From NCBI RefSeq assembly GCF_003633755.1, contig NZ_RBIL01000001.1, forward strand, positions 3,395,426 to 3,459,425: 64,000 nucleotides of DNA, in the 5' to 3' direction. Of the stretch, positions 16,163 to 26,160 are shown piece by piece. The stretch comes from Solirubrobacter pauli (lineage in GTDB: Bacteria; Actinomycetota; Thermoleophilia; Solirubrobacterales; Solirubrobacteraceae). How positions within the stretch are numbered: position 1 is the first letter of the stretch; the number at the start of each line of letters is the position of its first letter. The notes beneath the pieces were generated by a model. The model did not search any database and was not told where the DNA came from. It saw only the letters and a list, made by a program, of their open reading frames with translations. The position numbers and the translations under genes are program-made.

Positions 16163-17449
16163 ATGAGCGACCCCGCAGACCGGGACTGGGGCATGCGCAC
16201 CCGCGCGATCCACGCCGGCGCCCGTCCTGACCCCACCACCGGGGCGCGCGCGGTGCCGATCTACCAGACGACGTCCTTCGTGTTCGAGGACACCGAGGAC
16301 GCAGCCGACCTGTTCGCGCTGCAGAAGTACGGGAACATCTACTCGCGGCTCGGCAACCCGACCGTCGCGGCCTTCGAGGAGCGTGTCGCGAGCCTCGAAG
16401 GCGGGATCGGCGCGGTGGCGACCAGCAGCGGCCAGGCGGCGGAGACGCTCCTGTTGACGCAGCTGTGTGAGGCCGGCGACCACGTGGTCGCGTCCTCCGC
16501 GCTCTACGGCGGCACCTTCACGCTGCTGAACGTGACCCTGCGCCGGCTCGGCGTGGAGACCACCTTCGTGGCGCCGGACGACCCGCAGGCCTTCGCCGAC
16601 GCGATCATCCCCGGGCGCACGAAGCTCGTCTACACGGAGATCATCGCCAACCCGGCGGGGACGGTCGCCGACCTGGAGGCGCTGGGCGCGGTCGCGCACG
16701 CGGCGGGCGTTCCGCTCGTCGTGGACAGCACGCTCGCGAGCCCGTACCTGTGCCGCCCGCTCGACCACGGCGCGGACATCGTCATCCACTCCGCGACCAA
16801 GTACCTCGGCGGCCACGGCACCTCGATCGCGGGCGTGATCGTGGACTCCGGCCGCTTCCCGTGGGACAACGGCAACTTCCCGGTCATGACCGAGCCGGTC
16901 GCCACCTACGGCAACCTGCGCTTCTGGGACAACTTCGGCGAGTACGGGTTCGCCACCAAGCTGCGCGTCGAGGGCCTGCGCAACCTCGGCGGCGTGCTGT
17001 CGCCGTTCAACGCCTTCCTGATCCTGCAGGGCATGGAGACGCTGCCGCTGCGGATGGACGCGCACGTGGCCAACGCGCAGAAGGTCGCCGAGTGGCTGGA
17101 CCAGGACCCGCGCGTCAGCTGGGTCCGCTACGGCGGGCTGCCGGACGATCCGAACCACGCGCTGTCCAAGAAGTACCTGCCGAAGGGCCCGGGCGCGGTG
17201 TTCGCGTTCGGCTGCGAGGGCGGGCGCGAGGCCGGCGAGGCGTTCATCGGCCGCGTCGAGCTGTGCTCGCACCTGGCGAACGTCGGCGACACGCGCACGC
17301 TCGTCATCCACCCGGGGTCCACGACCCACCGCCAGCTCTCCACCGAGGCGCTGGACGCCGCCGGCGTCCGCCCCGAGCTCGTGCGCATCAGCGTCGGCAT
17401 CGAGGATCCGGACGACATCATCTTCGACCTCGATCGGGCGCTCGGATGA
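16163..17449 (+). CDS. metY: O-acetylhomoserine sulfhydrylase (aminocarboxypropyltransferase)
   Basis: 428 residues, the normal length for the family. A Cys/Met-metabolism PLP enzyme: [20 protein letters not shown] at the start, [40 protein letters not shown], and the PLP lysine (about residue 213) in [11 protein letters not shown]. It converts O-acetyl-L-homoserine and sulfide to homocysteine in the cytoplasm. It starts a tight operon: the CoA-binding protein overlaps by 4 bp (ATGA) and then metX by 8 bp. metX makes its substrate. Confidence 0.93.
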   Translation: MSDPADRDWGMRTRAIHAGARPDPTTGARAVPIYQTTSFVFEDTEDAADLFALQKYGNIYSRLGNPTVAAFEERVASLEGGIGAVATSSGQAAETLLLTQLCEAGDHVVASSALYGGTFTLLNVTLRRLGVETTFVAPDDPQAFADAIIPGRTKLVYTEIIANPAGTVADLEALGAVAHAAGVPLVVDSTLASPYLCRPLDHGADIVIHSATKYLGGHGTSIAGVIVDSGRFPWDNGNFPVMTEPVATYGNLRFWDNFGEYGFATKLRVEGLRNLGGVLSPFNAFLILQGMETLPLRMDAHVANAQKVAEWLDQDPRVSWVRYGGLPDDPNHALSKKYLPKGPGAVFAFGCEGGREAGEAFIGRVELCSHLANVGDTRTLVIHPGSTTHRQLSTEALDAAGVRPELVRISVGIEDPDDIIFDLDRALG

Positions 17450-17934
17450 CCGCTTCCACCTGGACTCCTCCCACCGCGGGTGAGCGACTGGCGATCCTGC
17501 GCCGCGCGAAGACGATCGCGGTCGTCGGCGCGTCGTCGAAGCCCTCGCGCGCGAGCAACTTCGTGCTCACCTACCTGCTGTCGTCGAGCACCGACTTCGA
17601 GGTCTGGCCGGTCACGCCCAACGAGGACGAGATCCTGGGCGCCAAGTGCTACCCGTCGCTGAAGGACCTGCCGGCCGCGCCGGACGTCGTCGACGTGTTC
17701 CGGCGCGCGGACCAGCTCCCGGGCGTCGCGCGCGAGGCCGTCGAGGTCGGCGCGGGCGCGTTCTGGATGCAGCTCGGCCTGCACAGCGACGAGGCGGCGG
17801 AGATCGCGCACGCGGGTGGCCTGGACGTCGTCTCCAACCGCTGCATCAAGATCGAGCACGCGCGCTTCAACGGCGGCCTGCACCTCGCGGGCTTCGACAC
17901 CGGCGTCATCTCCTCCAAGCGCACCCGTGGTTGA
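17446..17934 (+). CDS. CoA-binding (YccU/Rossmann) protein in the metY-metX operon
   Basis: 162 residues from ATG 17446, which shares ATGA with the metY stop. The CoA_binding_2 fold is visible in TIAVVGASSKPSRASNFVLTYLL, VWPVTPNEDEILGAKCYPSL and DVVDVFRRADQLPGVAREA, followed by GAFWMQLGLHSDEAAEIA and the conserved VSNRCIKIEHARF. Members bind CoA or nucleotides; a role in methionine synthesis is unproven. Its placement between metY and metX, translationally linked to both, suggests it supports homocysteine synthesis, for example through acetyl-CoA or sulfur handling. Confidence 0.85.
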   Translation: MTASTWTPPTAGERLAILRRAKTIAVVGASSKPSRASNFVLTYLLSSSTDFEVWPVTPNEDEILGAKCYPSLKDLPAAPDVVDVFRRADQLPGVAREAVEVGAGAFWMQLGLHSDEAAEIAHAGGLDVVSNRCIKIEHARFNGGLHLAGFDTGVISSKRTRG

Positions 17935-18928
17935 GACCCTCGTCCTCCCGGACGGCCTCCAGCTCGAGTCCGGCGCCCACCTCGCCCCGGTCGAGATCGC
18001 GTACGCCCGGTACGGCGACCCGGCCAACCCGGTCGTCTACGTCTGCCACGCGCTGACCGGTGACGCCGAGGTCCTGAACTGGTGGGACACGCTGATCGGG
18101 CCGGGCAAGGCGATCGACACCGACCGCTTCCACGTCGTCTGCTCGAACCTGCTCGGCGGCTGCAAGGGCACGACCGGCCCGTCCTCGACGAACCCGGCGA
18201 CCGGTGAGCCGTACGGGACGGACTTCCCGCTGTTCACCATGCGCGACCTCGTGCAGGTGCACCGCACGCTGCTGCGCGCGCTCGGGATCGAGACGGTCTA
18301 CGCCGCGGTCGGCGGCTCGCTGGGCGGCATGCAGATCCTCCAGTGGTCGCTCGACCACCCCGGTGAGATCGAACGGGCCGTGCTGATCTGCGCCTCCTCG
18401 CGGCTGACCGCCCAGAACATCGCCTTCAGCAAGGTCGCGCGCCACGCGATCCTCACGCACGACGCGATGGACGTCGCGCGCATGATGGCCCACATCACCT
18501 ACCTCTCCGAGGAGGGGATGGACCGCAAGTTCGAGCGCGCGCGGCGCGTGCCGGACGCGGAGATGACGCTGGGCTCGGACTTCGAGGTCGAGCACTACCT
18601 CGATCACCAGGCGAAGATCTTCCTCGCCCGCTTCGACCCGGGCACGTACCTGTACCTCTCGCGCGTCATGGACTACTACGACGCGTTCGCCGACGAGCGG
18701 CCCGTGGCACCCAGCACGTCCTACCTGCTGGTGAGCTTCTCCTCCGATTGGCGTTTCGGCACCGACCACTCGGTCCGGATGGACGAGCAGCTGCGCGCGT
18801 TGGGCGTGGACGTGCGCCATCACGAGGTCGAGTCGCCGTGGGGCCACGACTCGTTCCTGATGGACGTGCCCGAGTACCACCAGCTCGTCCGCGACTTCGT
18901 GTATCAGGAGGTCGCCGGGGCGCTCTAA
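17927..18928 (+). CDS. metX: Homoserine O-acetyltransferase
   Basis: 333 residues from GTG 17927. Alpha/beta-hydrolase fold: VYVCHALTGDAEVLNWWD, CSNLLGGCKGTTGPSS, the nucleophile Ser131 in AAVGGSLGGMQ, and the catalytic His307 in WGHDSFLMD. It acetylates homoserine with acetyl-CoA, giving the substrate of metY. The start overlaps the previous gene by 8 bp. It is slightly shorter than typical members (about 350-380), mostly at the N-terminus. The stop codon begins a half-copy of the AAAGGGGT palindrome arm seen at 11.8 and 12.6 kb. Confidence 0.92.
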   Translation: MVETLVLPDGLQLESGAHLAPVEIAYARYGDPANPVVYVCHALTGDAEVLNWWDTLIGPGKAIDTDRFHVVCSNLLGGCKGTTGPSSTNPATGEPYGTDFPLFTMRDLVQVHRTLLRALGIETVYAAVGGSLGGMQILQWSLDHPGEIERAVLICASSRLTAQNIAFSKVARHAILTHDAMDVARMMAHITYLSEEGMDRKFERARRVPDAEMTLGSDFEVEHYLDHQAKIFLARFDPGTYLYLSRVMDYYDAFADERPVAPSTSYLLVSFSSDWRFGTDHSVRMDEQLRALGVDVRHHEVESPWGHDSFLMDVPEYHQLVRDFVYQEVAGAL

Positions 18929-18934
18929 AGGGGT

Positions 18935-19648
18935 GTGACCGAGTTGTGCGTCATCCACCCCGGCGAGCTCTCTCCCCTCTGCTGGCCTCGCCTTGCCCGT
19001 CATCTCCCCGCGGGCACCCGGTTGCGCGTCCTCGAGCTCGAGGCGCTCAACGGCTATTGGGAGCACGATCCGAACACCACCGTCGACGGCCTCGCCGACC
19101 GCCTGCGCCTGACGCTCGACCCGCGCCAGCCGCGCGTGCTGGTCGGCTGGGGCGTCGGGGGCGTGGTCGCCGAAGCGCTCGCGGCCCGGCTCACGCGGCC
19201 GCCGCGGCACACGATCCTGCTGGACTCGGCCGAGCCCGGCCTGGCCGACAAGCCGACGGACGCCGACCTGGTGCGCTCGTACGCGATGCTCGTCAGCGCG
19301 CGCCGCGGCCGGCCCTTCCCGCTCGAGGAGACGACGCTGGATCCGCTCGTCGAGCGGCTCGCCCAGCACGGCTTCGGCGCCGCCGACGTCCTGCGCAAGG
19401 GCTTCTTCCAGCACCAGCGCACGCATCACTTCAACCATCGCCTCACGTCCCGCCACACGCCGGCGGGGATGCCGGTGACGGTCGTCCAGCCGGCGGCCAG
19501 CCTCTACGAGGACCTCGGCTGGGACATGCGCGTCGAGCTGCTCGCGGCCGGCGGCGACCACTACACGATGCTGACCGACCCCGACCACACGGTCAGCGTC
19601 GCGCTGCTGCTGACGCGCTGGCTGAGCCCGGCTTACGCGGCGGCCTGA
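18935..19648 (+). CDS. Thioesterase-fold alpha/beta-hydrolase homologue lacking the nucleophile serine
   Basis: 237 residues, GTG start 6 bp after metX. The fold is that of type II/NRPS thioesterases: RVLELEALNGYWEHDP, then VLVGWGVGGVVAEALAARL where G-x-S-x-G-G is expected, and a C-terminal GGDHYTMLTDPDH carrying the usual histidine. The nucleophile position is Gly instead of Ser, so classical thioesterase chemistry should be lost. It may be a binding protein, or use another residue. The 3' end overlaps the convergent histidine-kinase gene by 16 bp. Role in or near methionine metabolism unknown. Confidence 0.65.
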   Translation: MTELCVIHPGELSPLCWPRLARHLPAGTRLRVLELEALNGYWEHDPNTTVDGLADRLRLTLDPRQPRVLVGWGVGGVVAEALAARLTRPPRHTILLDSAEPGLADKPTDADLVRSYAMLVSARRGRPFPLEETTLDPLVERLAQHGFGAADVLRKGFFQHQRTHHFNHRLTSRHTPAGMPVTVVQPAASLYEDLGWDMRVELLAAGGDHYTMLTDPDHTVSVALLLTRWLSPAYAAA

Positions 19649-22128
19649 AGCCGTGACCGCAGCGCGCGGTCGGCCTGGCCGGCCGCGCCGTTGACGCAGT
19701 CCAGCGGGGCGACGACGCCCTTGCGCGCGGCGGCCTCCACGCGGCGCAGGCGCGAGGCGAGCCGCGCGATGCCGAAGCCCGCGCTCGGCGAGCGCAGCGC
19801 GTGCGCCGCCTCTCGCAGCTCCTCGGCGGTGGTGGCGGCGTTCAGGCGCTCCAGCCGGCCGGGCAGCTCGCCGTGATAGACGGCCAGCATCTGATCGACG
19901 AGCGCGCGGCCGCCCAGGTTGTCGGCGAGCTCGTCGAGCAGCGTGTCGTCGAGCACGGGCGTGATCCGGCGGTCGAGCTCGGCGCGCAGGGCGGGCAGCG
20001 AGATCGGCTTGGCGAGGTGGCCGTCCATGCCGGCGGCGCGGCAGTGCGCGACGTCCTCGGCGGCCGTGTCGGCGGTGAGCGCGAGCAGCGGCACCTCGTC
20101 GTCGAGCGCGCGGATCGCCCGCGCGGCGTCGAGCCCGCCCATCACCGGCATGCGCAGGTCCAGCAGCACGGCGTCGAACGTCTCGCGGCTGACGGCGTCG
20201 ACGGCGGCCTGGCCGTGCTCGACCAGCACGGTCGTGACGCCGAGGCGCCCGAGCTGCATGCCGATCAGCCGGCGCAGCGCGGCGTCGTCCTCGGCCACGA
20301 GGACCTTGCTCGCCACGAGCGCGGGCGCGGCCGCGAAGCCCATCTCCGGCGTCGCCTCGCCCGCCTGCAGCGGCAGCTCGAGCGTGAACGCCGAGCCCTC
20401 GCCGGGCGTGCTGACGACGGTGACGTCGCCGTCCATGGCCCGCGCCAGCCGGCGCGCGATGCTGAGGCCGAGCCCGGTGCCCGCCCAGGCCCGCGTGTGG
20501 GTGCGCGTCCACGGCTCGAACAGGCGCGCGAGGTCCTCCTCGGCGATCCCGCGGCCGGTGTCGGAGACCGTGATCTTGAGCGTGTCCCCGTCGACGTGCG
20601 CGTCGATCCGGGCGTGCCCCTCCTCGGTGTACTTGACCGCGTTCGAGGCGAGGTTGAGGACGATCTGACGCACCCGTGCCGGGTCGCCGCGCAGGGCGTC
20701 GGGGACGTGCGGGTCGACGTGGACGAGCAGGTCCACGTTGCGGCCGCGCAGGCTGGGGCGGAGCACGCCGGCGACCGAGGTCAGCAGTCGGCGCGGGTCG
20801 TAGTCGGACGCCTCGGACTCCTCGCGCCCCGCCTCGGCGCGGGACACGTCGAGCACGTCGCGCAGCAGGCCGGTCAGCGACTGGGCGGCGTCGGAGATCA
20901 CCTCGGCCAGCTCCTGCTCGTGCCGCGGCAGGCCCGCGTCGATCAGCAGCTCGGCGGCGCCCGCGATGCCCGACAGCGGCGTCTTGAGCTCGTGGCTCAT
21001 GGTGGCCAGGAAGCCGCGCTGCTCCTCCTCGACGAGCTTGAAGTGGGTGGCGTCGCGGAACGTCCACAGGCGCCCGCCGTCGGCGAGCGGGACGAAGTCC
21101 AGGCCGACGCGGCGCCCGTCGTTGCACTCGAAGTGGACGAAGCGGACGGGCTCCTTCTTCTCGGCGATCGTGCGCAGCTGGGCGAGCGCCAGCTCGGGCT
21201 CGGCGACGAGCTTGCGGATCGCGCCGGAGATCAGCGAGGCGCTCTGGCCGACCAACTCGTCCGGCTGGCGGTCGAGCTCCATCAGCGAGCAGGCCTGCTC
21301 GTTGATGACGACGATGCTGCCCTCGGGGTCGACCATGATGATCCCGTCCGGCGCGCTCGCGATCAGCGCCTGCAGCTGGCTCGAGAGCGTGTCGCCGCGC
21401 AGCTCGGCGGCGCGGGTGCGCGTGATGTCACGCCCGGTGATCTCGACCGCGATCGCCCGGCCCATGCGGAAGCGCAGCGTCGCCTGGCCCTGGATCGTGC
21501 GGTAGGCGCCGTCGCGCGTGCGCAGCCGCAGCTCGAGCATCTTCGTCCGTGGCTCGTCCGGTCCGGCGTCGGCGAGCGCGGCGCGCAGGACGGGCACGTC
21601 CTCGGGGTGCGTGAGCGCGCGCCACAGGCGGCCGAGGACCTCGTCCTGGCGCAGGCCGAGCGCGTCGGCGACCGACGGGCTCGCGTACTCGATGATGCCG
21701 GACGCGTCGAACATCCACACGAGGTCGGGGGACTCGTCGACGAGCGTGGTGATGCGCGCCGCGGAGCGGGCCTTGGCCTCGGCCTCGGTGATCGGCGTGA
21801 AGACGGAGGCGATCAGGCCGTCGGGCGTGGGGGCGGAGCGGACCGCGACCCAGATGATGTCGTCGTCGCCGAGCGCGATCCCGTACTCCTGGTCGACGCG
21901 CCCGTTCGTCCGGCCGACGCGCGCGGCGGGCAGCTGCTCGGCGGGCAGCGAGCCGCCGCCGGGAGCGCGCAGCATCGACACGTCGGACGGCTGGCCGACC
22001 ATCAGCTCCCGCGGCACGTTGAGCATGCGCTCCATCGCCGCGTTGACCTCGACGACGACGCCGTTGGGCTCCCACACCATGACGCCGTCCTCGAGGGCCG
22101 GCGGAAGGTCGACGCCGAGTGCTGTCAC
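19633..22128 (-). CDS. Soluble multi-PAS hybrid histidine kinase with receiver and HPt domains
   Basis: 831 residues and no membrane segment. Three PAS-like domains occupy about residues 10-360 (MVWEPNGVVVEVNAAMERML; LVWMFDASGIIEYASPSVAD; APDGIIMVDPEGSIVVINE). The kinase has an H-box with His379 (MSHELKTPLSG), an N-box (NLASNAVKYTE), G-boxes (SDTGRGIAEEDL, TGLGLSIARRLA), a receiver with Asp657 (LLDLRMPVMGG), and a C-terminal HPt domain with His776 (AAHALRSPSAGFG). This is a full phosphorelay in one cytoplasmic protein. It follows the OmpR-type regulator with a 4-bp overlap; that regulator is the likely output. Signal unknown. Confidence 0.9.
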   Translation of the reverse strand: MTALGVDLPPALEDGVMVWEPNGVVVEVNAAMERMLNVPRELMVGQPSDVSMLRAPGGGSLPAEQLPAARVGRTNGRVDQEYGIALGDDDIIWVAVRSAPTPDGLIASVFTPITEAEAKARSAARITTLVDESPDLVWMFDASGIIEYASPSVADALGLRQDEVLGRLWRALTHPEDVPVLRAALADAGPDEPRTKMLELRLRTRDGAYRTIQGQATLRFRMGRAIAVEITGRDITRTRAAELRGDTLSSQLQALIASAPDGIIMVDPEGSIVVINEQACSLMELDRQPDELVGQSASLISGAIRKLVAEPELALAQLRTIAEKKEPVRFVHFECNDGRRVGLDFVPLADGGRLWTFRDATHFKLVEEEQRGFLATMSHELKTPLSGIAGAAELLIDAGLPRHEQELAEVISDAAQSLTGLLRDVLDVSRAEAGREESEASDYDPRRLLTSVAGVLRPSLRGRNVDLLVHVDPHVPDALRGDPARVRQIVLNLASNAVKYTEEGHARIDAHVDGDTLKITVSDTGRGIAEEDLARLFEPWTRTHTRAWAGTGLGLSIARRLARAMDGDVTVVSTPGEGSAFTLELPLQAGEATPEMGFAAAPALVASKVLVAEDDAALRRLIGMQLGRLGVTTVLVEHGQAAVDAVSRETFDAVLLDLRMPVMGGLDAARAIRALDDEVPLLALTADTAAEDVAHCRAAGMDGHLAKPISLPALRAELDRRITPVLDDTLLDELADNLGGRALVDQMLAVYHGELPGRLERLNAATTAEELREAAHALRSPSAGFGIARLASRLRRVEAAARKGVVAPLDCVNGAAGQADRALRSRLQAAA

Positions 22129-22862
22129 CGCCCGGCGCCCATCCGGTAACCGACGCCGCGGACCGTGCAGACGAAGTCCGGGGAGCGGGGGTCATCGGCG
22201 AGCTTGCGGCGCAAGTTGGAGACGTGGACGTCGACGAGGTGGTCGTCGCCGAACCAGTTGGGGCCCCACACGCGCTCGAGCAGCTGGGCGCGGGAGAACG
22301 CCACGCGCGGCTCGGCGGTGAAGGTGTCGAGCAGGTCGAACTCGATCCGGGTCAGCTCGAGGGTCTTGCCCTCGAGCGTGACCTCGCGGGCCAGTGGATC
22401 GATCGTGAGCGAGCCGAAGGTGCGGGTCGTCTCGACCGCGAACGCCGCGGCGGCGGCGTGCGACGGCGGCGCGGTGGCCGCACGGCGCGCGCGGCGGAGC
22501 ACGGCCTTCACGCGGCCGACGAGCTCGGCGACGCTGAACGGCTTGGTCACGTAGTCGTCGGCGCCGGCCTCGAAGCCGACGACCTTGTCGAGCTCGGTGT
22601 CCTGCGCGGTGAGCATCAGGACGTGCGCGTCGCTGAACGAGCGCACGCGCCGGCAGACCTCGACGCCGTCGATGTCGGGCAGGCCGATGTCGAGGACGAT
22701 CAGGTCGGGGCTCGTCTTCTCGGCCGCTTCGACGGCGGCCTCGCCGTCCGCGGCCTGGTCGACCTGGAACCCCTGCTGGATGAGCAGGGCGCTCACCAGC
22801 ATCCGGTTCTCGGCGGCGTCGTCGACGACGAGGGCTCGGGGTGTCACGGTCGTGCCGGGCAT
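22125..22862 (-). CDS. OmpR/PhoB-family response regulator
   Basis: 245 residues. Receiver domain with phosphoacceptor Asp58 (LIVLDIGLPDIDG), TLTAQD-type Thr/Ala switch region (VLMLTAQDTELD) and Lys in DDYVTKPFSVAEL. A variable Ala-rich linker leads to a winged-helix DNA-binding domain (RVAFSRAQLLERVWGPNWFGDDHLVDVHVSNLRRKL, GVGYRMGAGR). It is the first gene of the minus-strand two-gene operon with the hybrid kinase and is divergent from the MatB-like gene across 57 bp, making that gene a plausible target. Confidence 0.92.
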   Translation of the reverse strand: MPGTTVTPRALVVDDAAENRMLVSALLIQQGFQVDQAADGEAAVEAAEKTSPDLIVLDIGLPDIDGVEVCRRVRSFSDAHVLMLTAQDTELDKVVGFEAGADDYVTKPFSVAELVGRVKAVLRRARRAATAPPSHAAAAAFAVETTRTFGSLTIDPLAREVTLEGKTLELTRIEFDLLDTFTAEPRVAFSRAQLLERVWGPNWFGDDHLVDVHVSNLRRKLADDPRSPDFVCTVRGVGYRMGAGR

Positions 22863-22919
22863 GGTCTTCCCCTGTCATCGGCACGACTCGGCGACTCTGC
22901 AAGGGGTAGAACTTCGTTC

Positions 22920-24302
22920 GTGCTCTTGACAGGTTTGCGGGACCCGGACCAGCGCGAGGCGATCCGGGTGGGAGAGGACGCTCTCACGTACGCCCAGCTG
23001 GCGTCCGCTGCGGGCGCGGTCTGCGCGCGCGTCCGTGGGGCGGCACGCGTCGCCGTGGTGGCGGAAACCCGCCTGGAGACGGTCGTCGCGGTCGTCGGCG
23101 CGCTGGCCGCGGGCGTGCCGATCGTGCCGATCAACCCGAAGGCGGGGGAACGCGAGCTCGAGCACATCCTCACGGACTACGCGCCGGACCTCGTGCTCGA
23201 CGACGTGGACCTCACCCAGACGGGGGACTGGCCCACCGCGGAGCCCGACGAAGCGGCGCCGGCGATCGTCGTCTACACGTCGGGCACGACGGGGCCCCCG
23301 AAGGGCGTCGTCCTGCCGCGCCGGGCGCTCGCCGGCAACCTGGACGCGCTCGCCGAGGCGTGGGCGTGGACCGGTGACGACGTGGTCGCCCACGGCCTGC
23401 CGCTGTTCCACGTGCACGGGCTCATCCTCGGGACGCTCGGCCCGCTCCGGCTCGGCGGCGGGTCCTGGCACCTGGGCCGGTTCTCCTCGGGCGCCGCGGC
23501 CGAGGCGCTGCGCGGGCGCGCGACGATGCTCTTCGGCGTGCCGACGATGTACCACCGGCTGGCGGCCGACCTGGAGGCCGACGCGGAGCTGGCGTCGGCG
23601 TTCAGCGGCGCCCGGCTGCTCGTCAGCGGGTCGGCGGCCCTGCCCGCGGCCGACCATGCGCGGATCCGCGCCGCCTGCGGGCAGGAGGTCGTCGAGCGCT
23701 ACGGGATGAGCGAGACGCTGATGAACACGGCGATCCGCGCGGACGGCGAGCGCCGGCCGGGCACGGTGGGCGTGCCCCTCGACGGCGTCTCGGTCCGGCT
23801 CGTCGACGACGCCGGCGAGGAGCTGGACGTGTGGGACGACGAGACCGTCGGCGAGATCCAGGTGCGCGGCAACAACCTCTTCCTCGAGTACCTCAACCGG
23901 CCGGACGCGACCGAGGAGGCGTTCCGCGACGGCTGGTTCGCGACGGGTGACGTCGCCACGCGGTCGGCGGACGGCTACATCCGGATCGTCGGGCGGCGCG
24001 CCACCGACCTGATCAAGAGCGGTGGGTACAAGATCGGTGCCGGCGAGATCGAGAACGCGCTCAACGAGCACGCCGCCGTCGCCGAGTCGGCGGTCACGGG
24101 CGAGCCGGACGACGACCTCGGCGAGCGCATCGTCGCCTGGGTGGTCGTCGAGGACGGGCACGAGCGCCCGTCGCCCCAGGAGCTGGCCGATCACGTCGCC
24201 CGGTTGCTCACACCGCACAAGCGCCCGCGCGACGTGCGCTACCTCGACGCGCTGCCTCGCAACGCGATGGGGAAGGTGACGAAGAAGGCCCTACGCGCCT
24301 GA
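22920..24302 (+). CDS. matB: Malonyl-CoA (methylmalonyl-CoA) synthetase
   Basis: 460 residues from GTG 22920, with AAGGGGT upstream. It matches the Streptomyces MatB sequence as recalled, almost segment by segment: [96 protein letters not shown] and [17 protein letters not shown]. MatB activates malonate or methylmalonate to the CoA ester with ATP in the cytoplasm. It is divergent from the two-component genes, which may regulate it. No malonate decarboxylase or transporter is adjacent. Confidence 0.85.
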   Translation: MLLTGLRDPDQREAIRVGEDALTYAQLASAAGAVCARVRGAARVAVVAETRLETVVAVVGALAAGVPIVPINPKAGERELEHILTDYAPDLVLDDVDLTQTGDWPTAEPDEAAPAIVVYTSGTTGPPKGVVLPRRALAGNLDALAEAWAWTGDDVVAHGLPLFHVHGLILGTLGPLRLGGGSWHLGRFSSGAAAEALRGRATMLFGVPTMYHRLAADLEADAELASAFSGARLLVSGSAALPAADHARIRAACGQEVVERYGMSETLMNTAIRADGERRPGTVGVPLDGVSVRLVDDAGEELDVWDDETVGEIQVRGNNLFLEYLNRPDATEEAFRDGWFATGDVATRSADGYIRIVGRRATDLIKSGGYKIGAGEIENALNEHAAVAESAVTGEPDDDLGERIVAWVVVEDGHERPSPQELADHVARLLTPHKRPRDVRYLDALPRNAMGKVTKKALRA

Positions 24303-24342
24303 AACGGTAAAGACCAGGCAGTTCCGGCCGAACACCGGGACG

Positions 24343-26160
24343 ATGTTGGGCAGGCGCACCTTCACGATCGCGGCTGTGGTCGCCCTCGTCGCTCTGGCGG
24401 CGGGAGCCGGCATCGCCGTGCTCCACTTGCGCGCCGACGAGCAGCGCAGCCGCTACGAGGCGCTGATCGAGCTCGAGGCCGACGCCAACCGGGTCGACGC
24501 GCTCGAGTCGGAGGCCAACGCCCGCGCCGGCGTGCCGCTCGCCGTCCAGGCCGAGCTGAACGCGCTCCTCGTCGAGATGGCGGCGGACCTGGGCCGGCTC
24601 ACGCGGGCGGGCACCCCTGGCGCCGCGCCGATCCACGCCCGCTTCATGCGCTTCAAGCCGCTGGTCGAGGAGGAGTTCGCCCTGATGCGGGCGCGCCAGT
24701 TCGAGGAGGCCGCCCGGATCGACGCCGCGGTCGACTTCGACACCATCCCGGCCGACCTGCGCCGCGCCGCGCGCCGCAGCGACGCCTCCGCCGAGCGCAG
24801 CGAGCGCCTCGCCTGGCTCGGCACGCTGGGCATGCTCGTGCTGTCCGTGATCGCCCTGACCGCGGTGCTCGCCCTGCTCGACCGCGCCGGCCGCCGCCGC
24901 ATGCGCGACGAGGAGCTGCAGCGGCTCGCGTTCGCCGACCCGCTGACGGGCCTCCCGAACCGCTCCCTGTTCGAGCAGCGCATCGCCGAGGTGCTCAAGG
25001 CGGACGTCCCCGCGATCGTCGCGTTCCTCGACCTCGACGACTTCAAGCGCGTCAACGACTCCCTCGGCCACGCCGCCGGCGACCGGCTGCTCGAGATCTG
25101 CGGCGAGCGTCTCCGGCACGCGCTGCGCGCCACCGACACGGTCGCGCGGTTGGGCGGCGACGAGTTCGCGGTCCTCGCGCTCGGCGCCGACGACCCCGAG
25201 GCGCTCGTCGACCGCCTGTTCGCGGTGCTCGCCGCCCCGGTGATGCTCGAGGGCAAGCGGCTGGCCCTGCGCGCCTCGATCGGCATCGCCGGCACCGACT
25301 CCGGCCGCGACCTGCTCCGCAACGCTGACCTCGCGATGTACGCCGCCAAGGGCTCCGGCACCAACCGCTTCGCCGTCTACACCGCCGACATGCACGTCAA
25401 CGCGCTGGCCCGCCTCGACGGCCGCGAGCAGCTCGAGCGCGCGATCGAGAACGAGGAGCTGGTGTTGCACTACCAGCCGATCGTCGACCTCGACCTCGGC
25501 CGCGTCGCCGGCTTCGAGGCACTGGTCCGCTGGCAGCACCCCGTCCGCGGCCTGCTCGGCCCGGGCGAGTTCATCCCGCTGGCGGAGGAGACCGGCCTGA
25601 TCGTGCCCCTCGGCCGCTGGGTCCTGCGCGAGGCCTGCCGCACCGCCGCCTCCTGGGCCGGCGCGCCGTACCTGAGCGTCAACGTCGCCGGCGCCCAGCT
25701 CGAGCAGGAGGGCTTCGTCGAGGAGGTCGCCGCCGCGCTGCGCGACGGCGACCTCGTCTCCTCCCGCCTCATGCTCGAGGTCACCGAGTCCACCCTCGTC
25801 GGCGAGGACTCCGCCGAGCGCCTCCAGGCCCTGCGCAAGCTCGGCATCCGCCTGGCGATCGACGACTTCGGCACCGGCTACTCGTCCCTCTCGTACCTGC
25901 GGCGCTTCCCGATGGACGTGCTGAAGATCGACCGCTCCTTCACCCAGGAGGCCTGCGAGGACGGCGCGCTCCTCCAGGCCATCGTGGCCATGGGCGAGTC
26001 ACTCGGCCTGGTCCTCGTGCCGGAGGGCATCGAGTCCGAGGAGCAGGCGGACGAGCTTCGCGCGCTCGGCTGCCGCCTCGGCCAGGGCTTCCTGTTCGGC
26101 CGCCCGGTCCCGGCGTCCGAGCTGACGGGCATCGCGACCCGCGCGGCGGTCTCGCTCTAG
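24343..26160 (+). CDS. Membrane-bound GGDEF-EAL cyclic-di-GMP enzyme
   Basis: 605 residues. Two transmembrane helices (about 7-28 and 161-182) bracket an extracytoplasmic helical sensor region. The GGDEF domain has an intact GGDEF at residues 271-275 and DPLTGLPNR before it; the EAL domain has FEALVRW at about 391-397, [13 protein letters not shown] and a C-terminal [11 protein letters not shown]. Both active sites look complete, so it may make and degrade cyclic di-GMP, with one activity dominant under regulation. Its end overlaps the convergent secreted protein gene by 4 bp. Confidence 0.92.
   Translation: MLGRRTFTIAAVVALVALAAGAGIAVLHLRADEQRSRYEALIELEADANRVDALESEANARAGVPLAVQAELNALLVEMAADLGRLTRAGTPGAAPIHARFMRFKPLVEEEFALMRARQFEEAARIDAAVDFDTIPADLRRAARRSDASAERSERLAWLGTLGMLVLSVIALTAVLALLDRAGRRRMRDEELQRLAFADPLTGLPNRSLFEQRIAEVLKADVPAIVAFLDLDDFKRVNDSLGHAAGDRLLEICGERLRHALRATDTVARLGGDEFAVLALGADDPEALVDRLFAVLAAPVMLEGKRLALRASIGIAGTDSGRDLLRNADLAMYAAKGSGTNRFAVYTADMHVNALARLDGREQLERAIENEELVLHYQPIVDLDLGRVAGFEALVRWQHPVRGLLGPGEFIPLAEETGLIVPLGRWVLREACRTAASWAGAPYLSVNVAGAQLEQEGFVEEVAAALRDGDLVSSRLMLEVTESTLVGEDSAERLQALRKLGIRLAIDDFGTGYSSLSYLRRFPMDVLKIDRSFTQEACEDGALLQAIVAMGESLGLVLVPEGIESEEQADELRALGCRLGQGFLFGRPVPASELTGIATRAAVSL

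Noticed and set aside
17906-21127. Very long minus-strand open frame opposite metX and through the kinase gene
   Set aside because: Arg/Pro/Ala-rich composition, no domains, and antisense or out of frame to clearly conserved genes; a shadow frame of high-G+C coding DNA.
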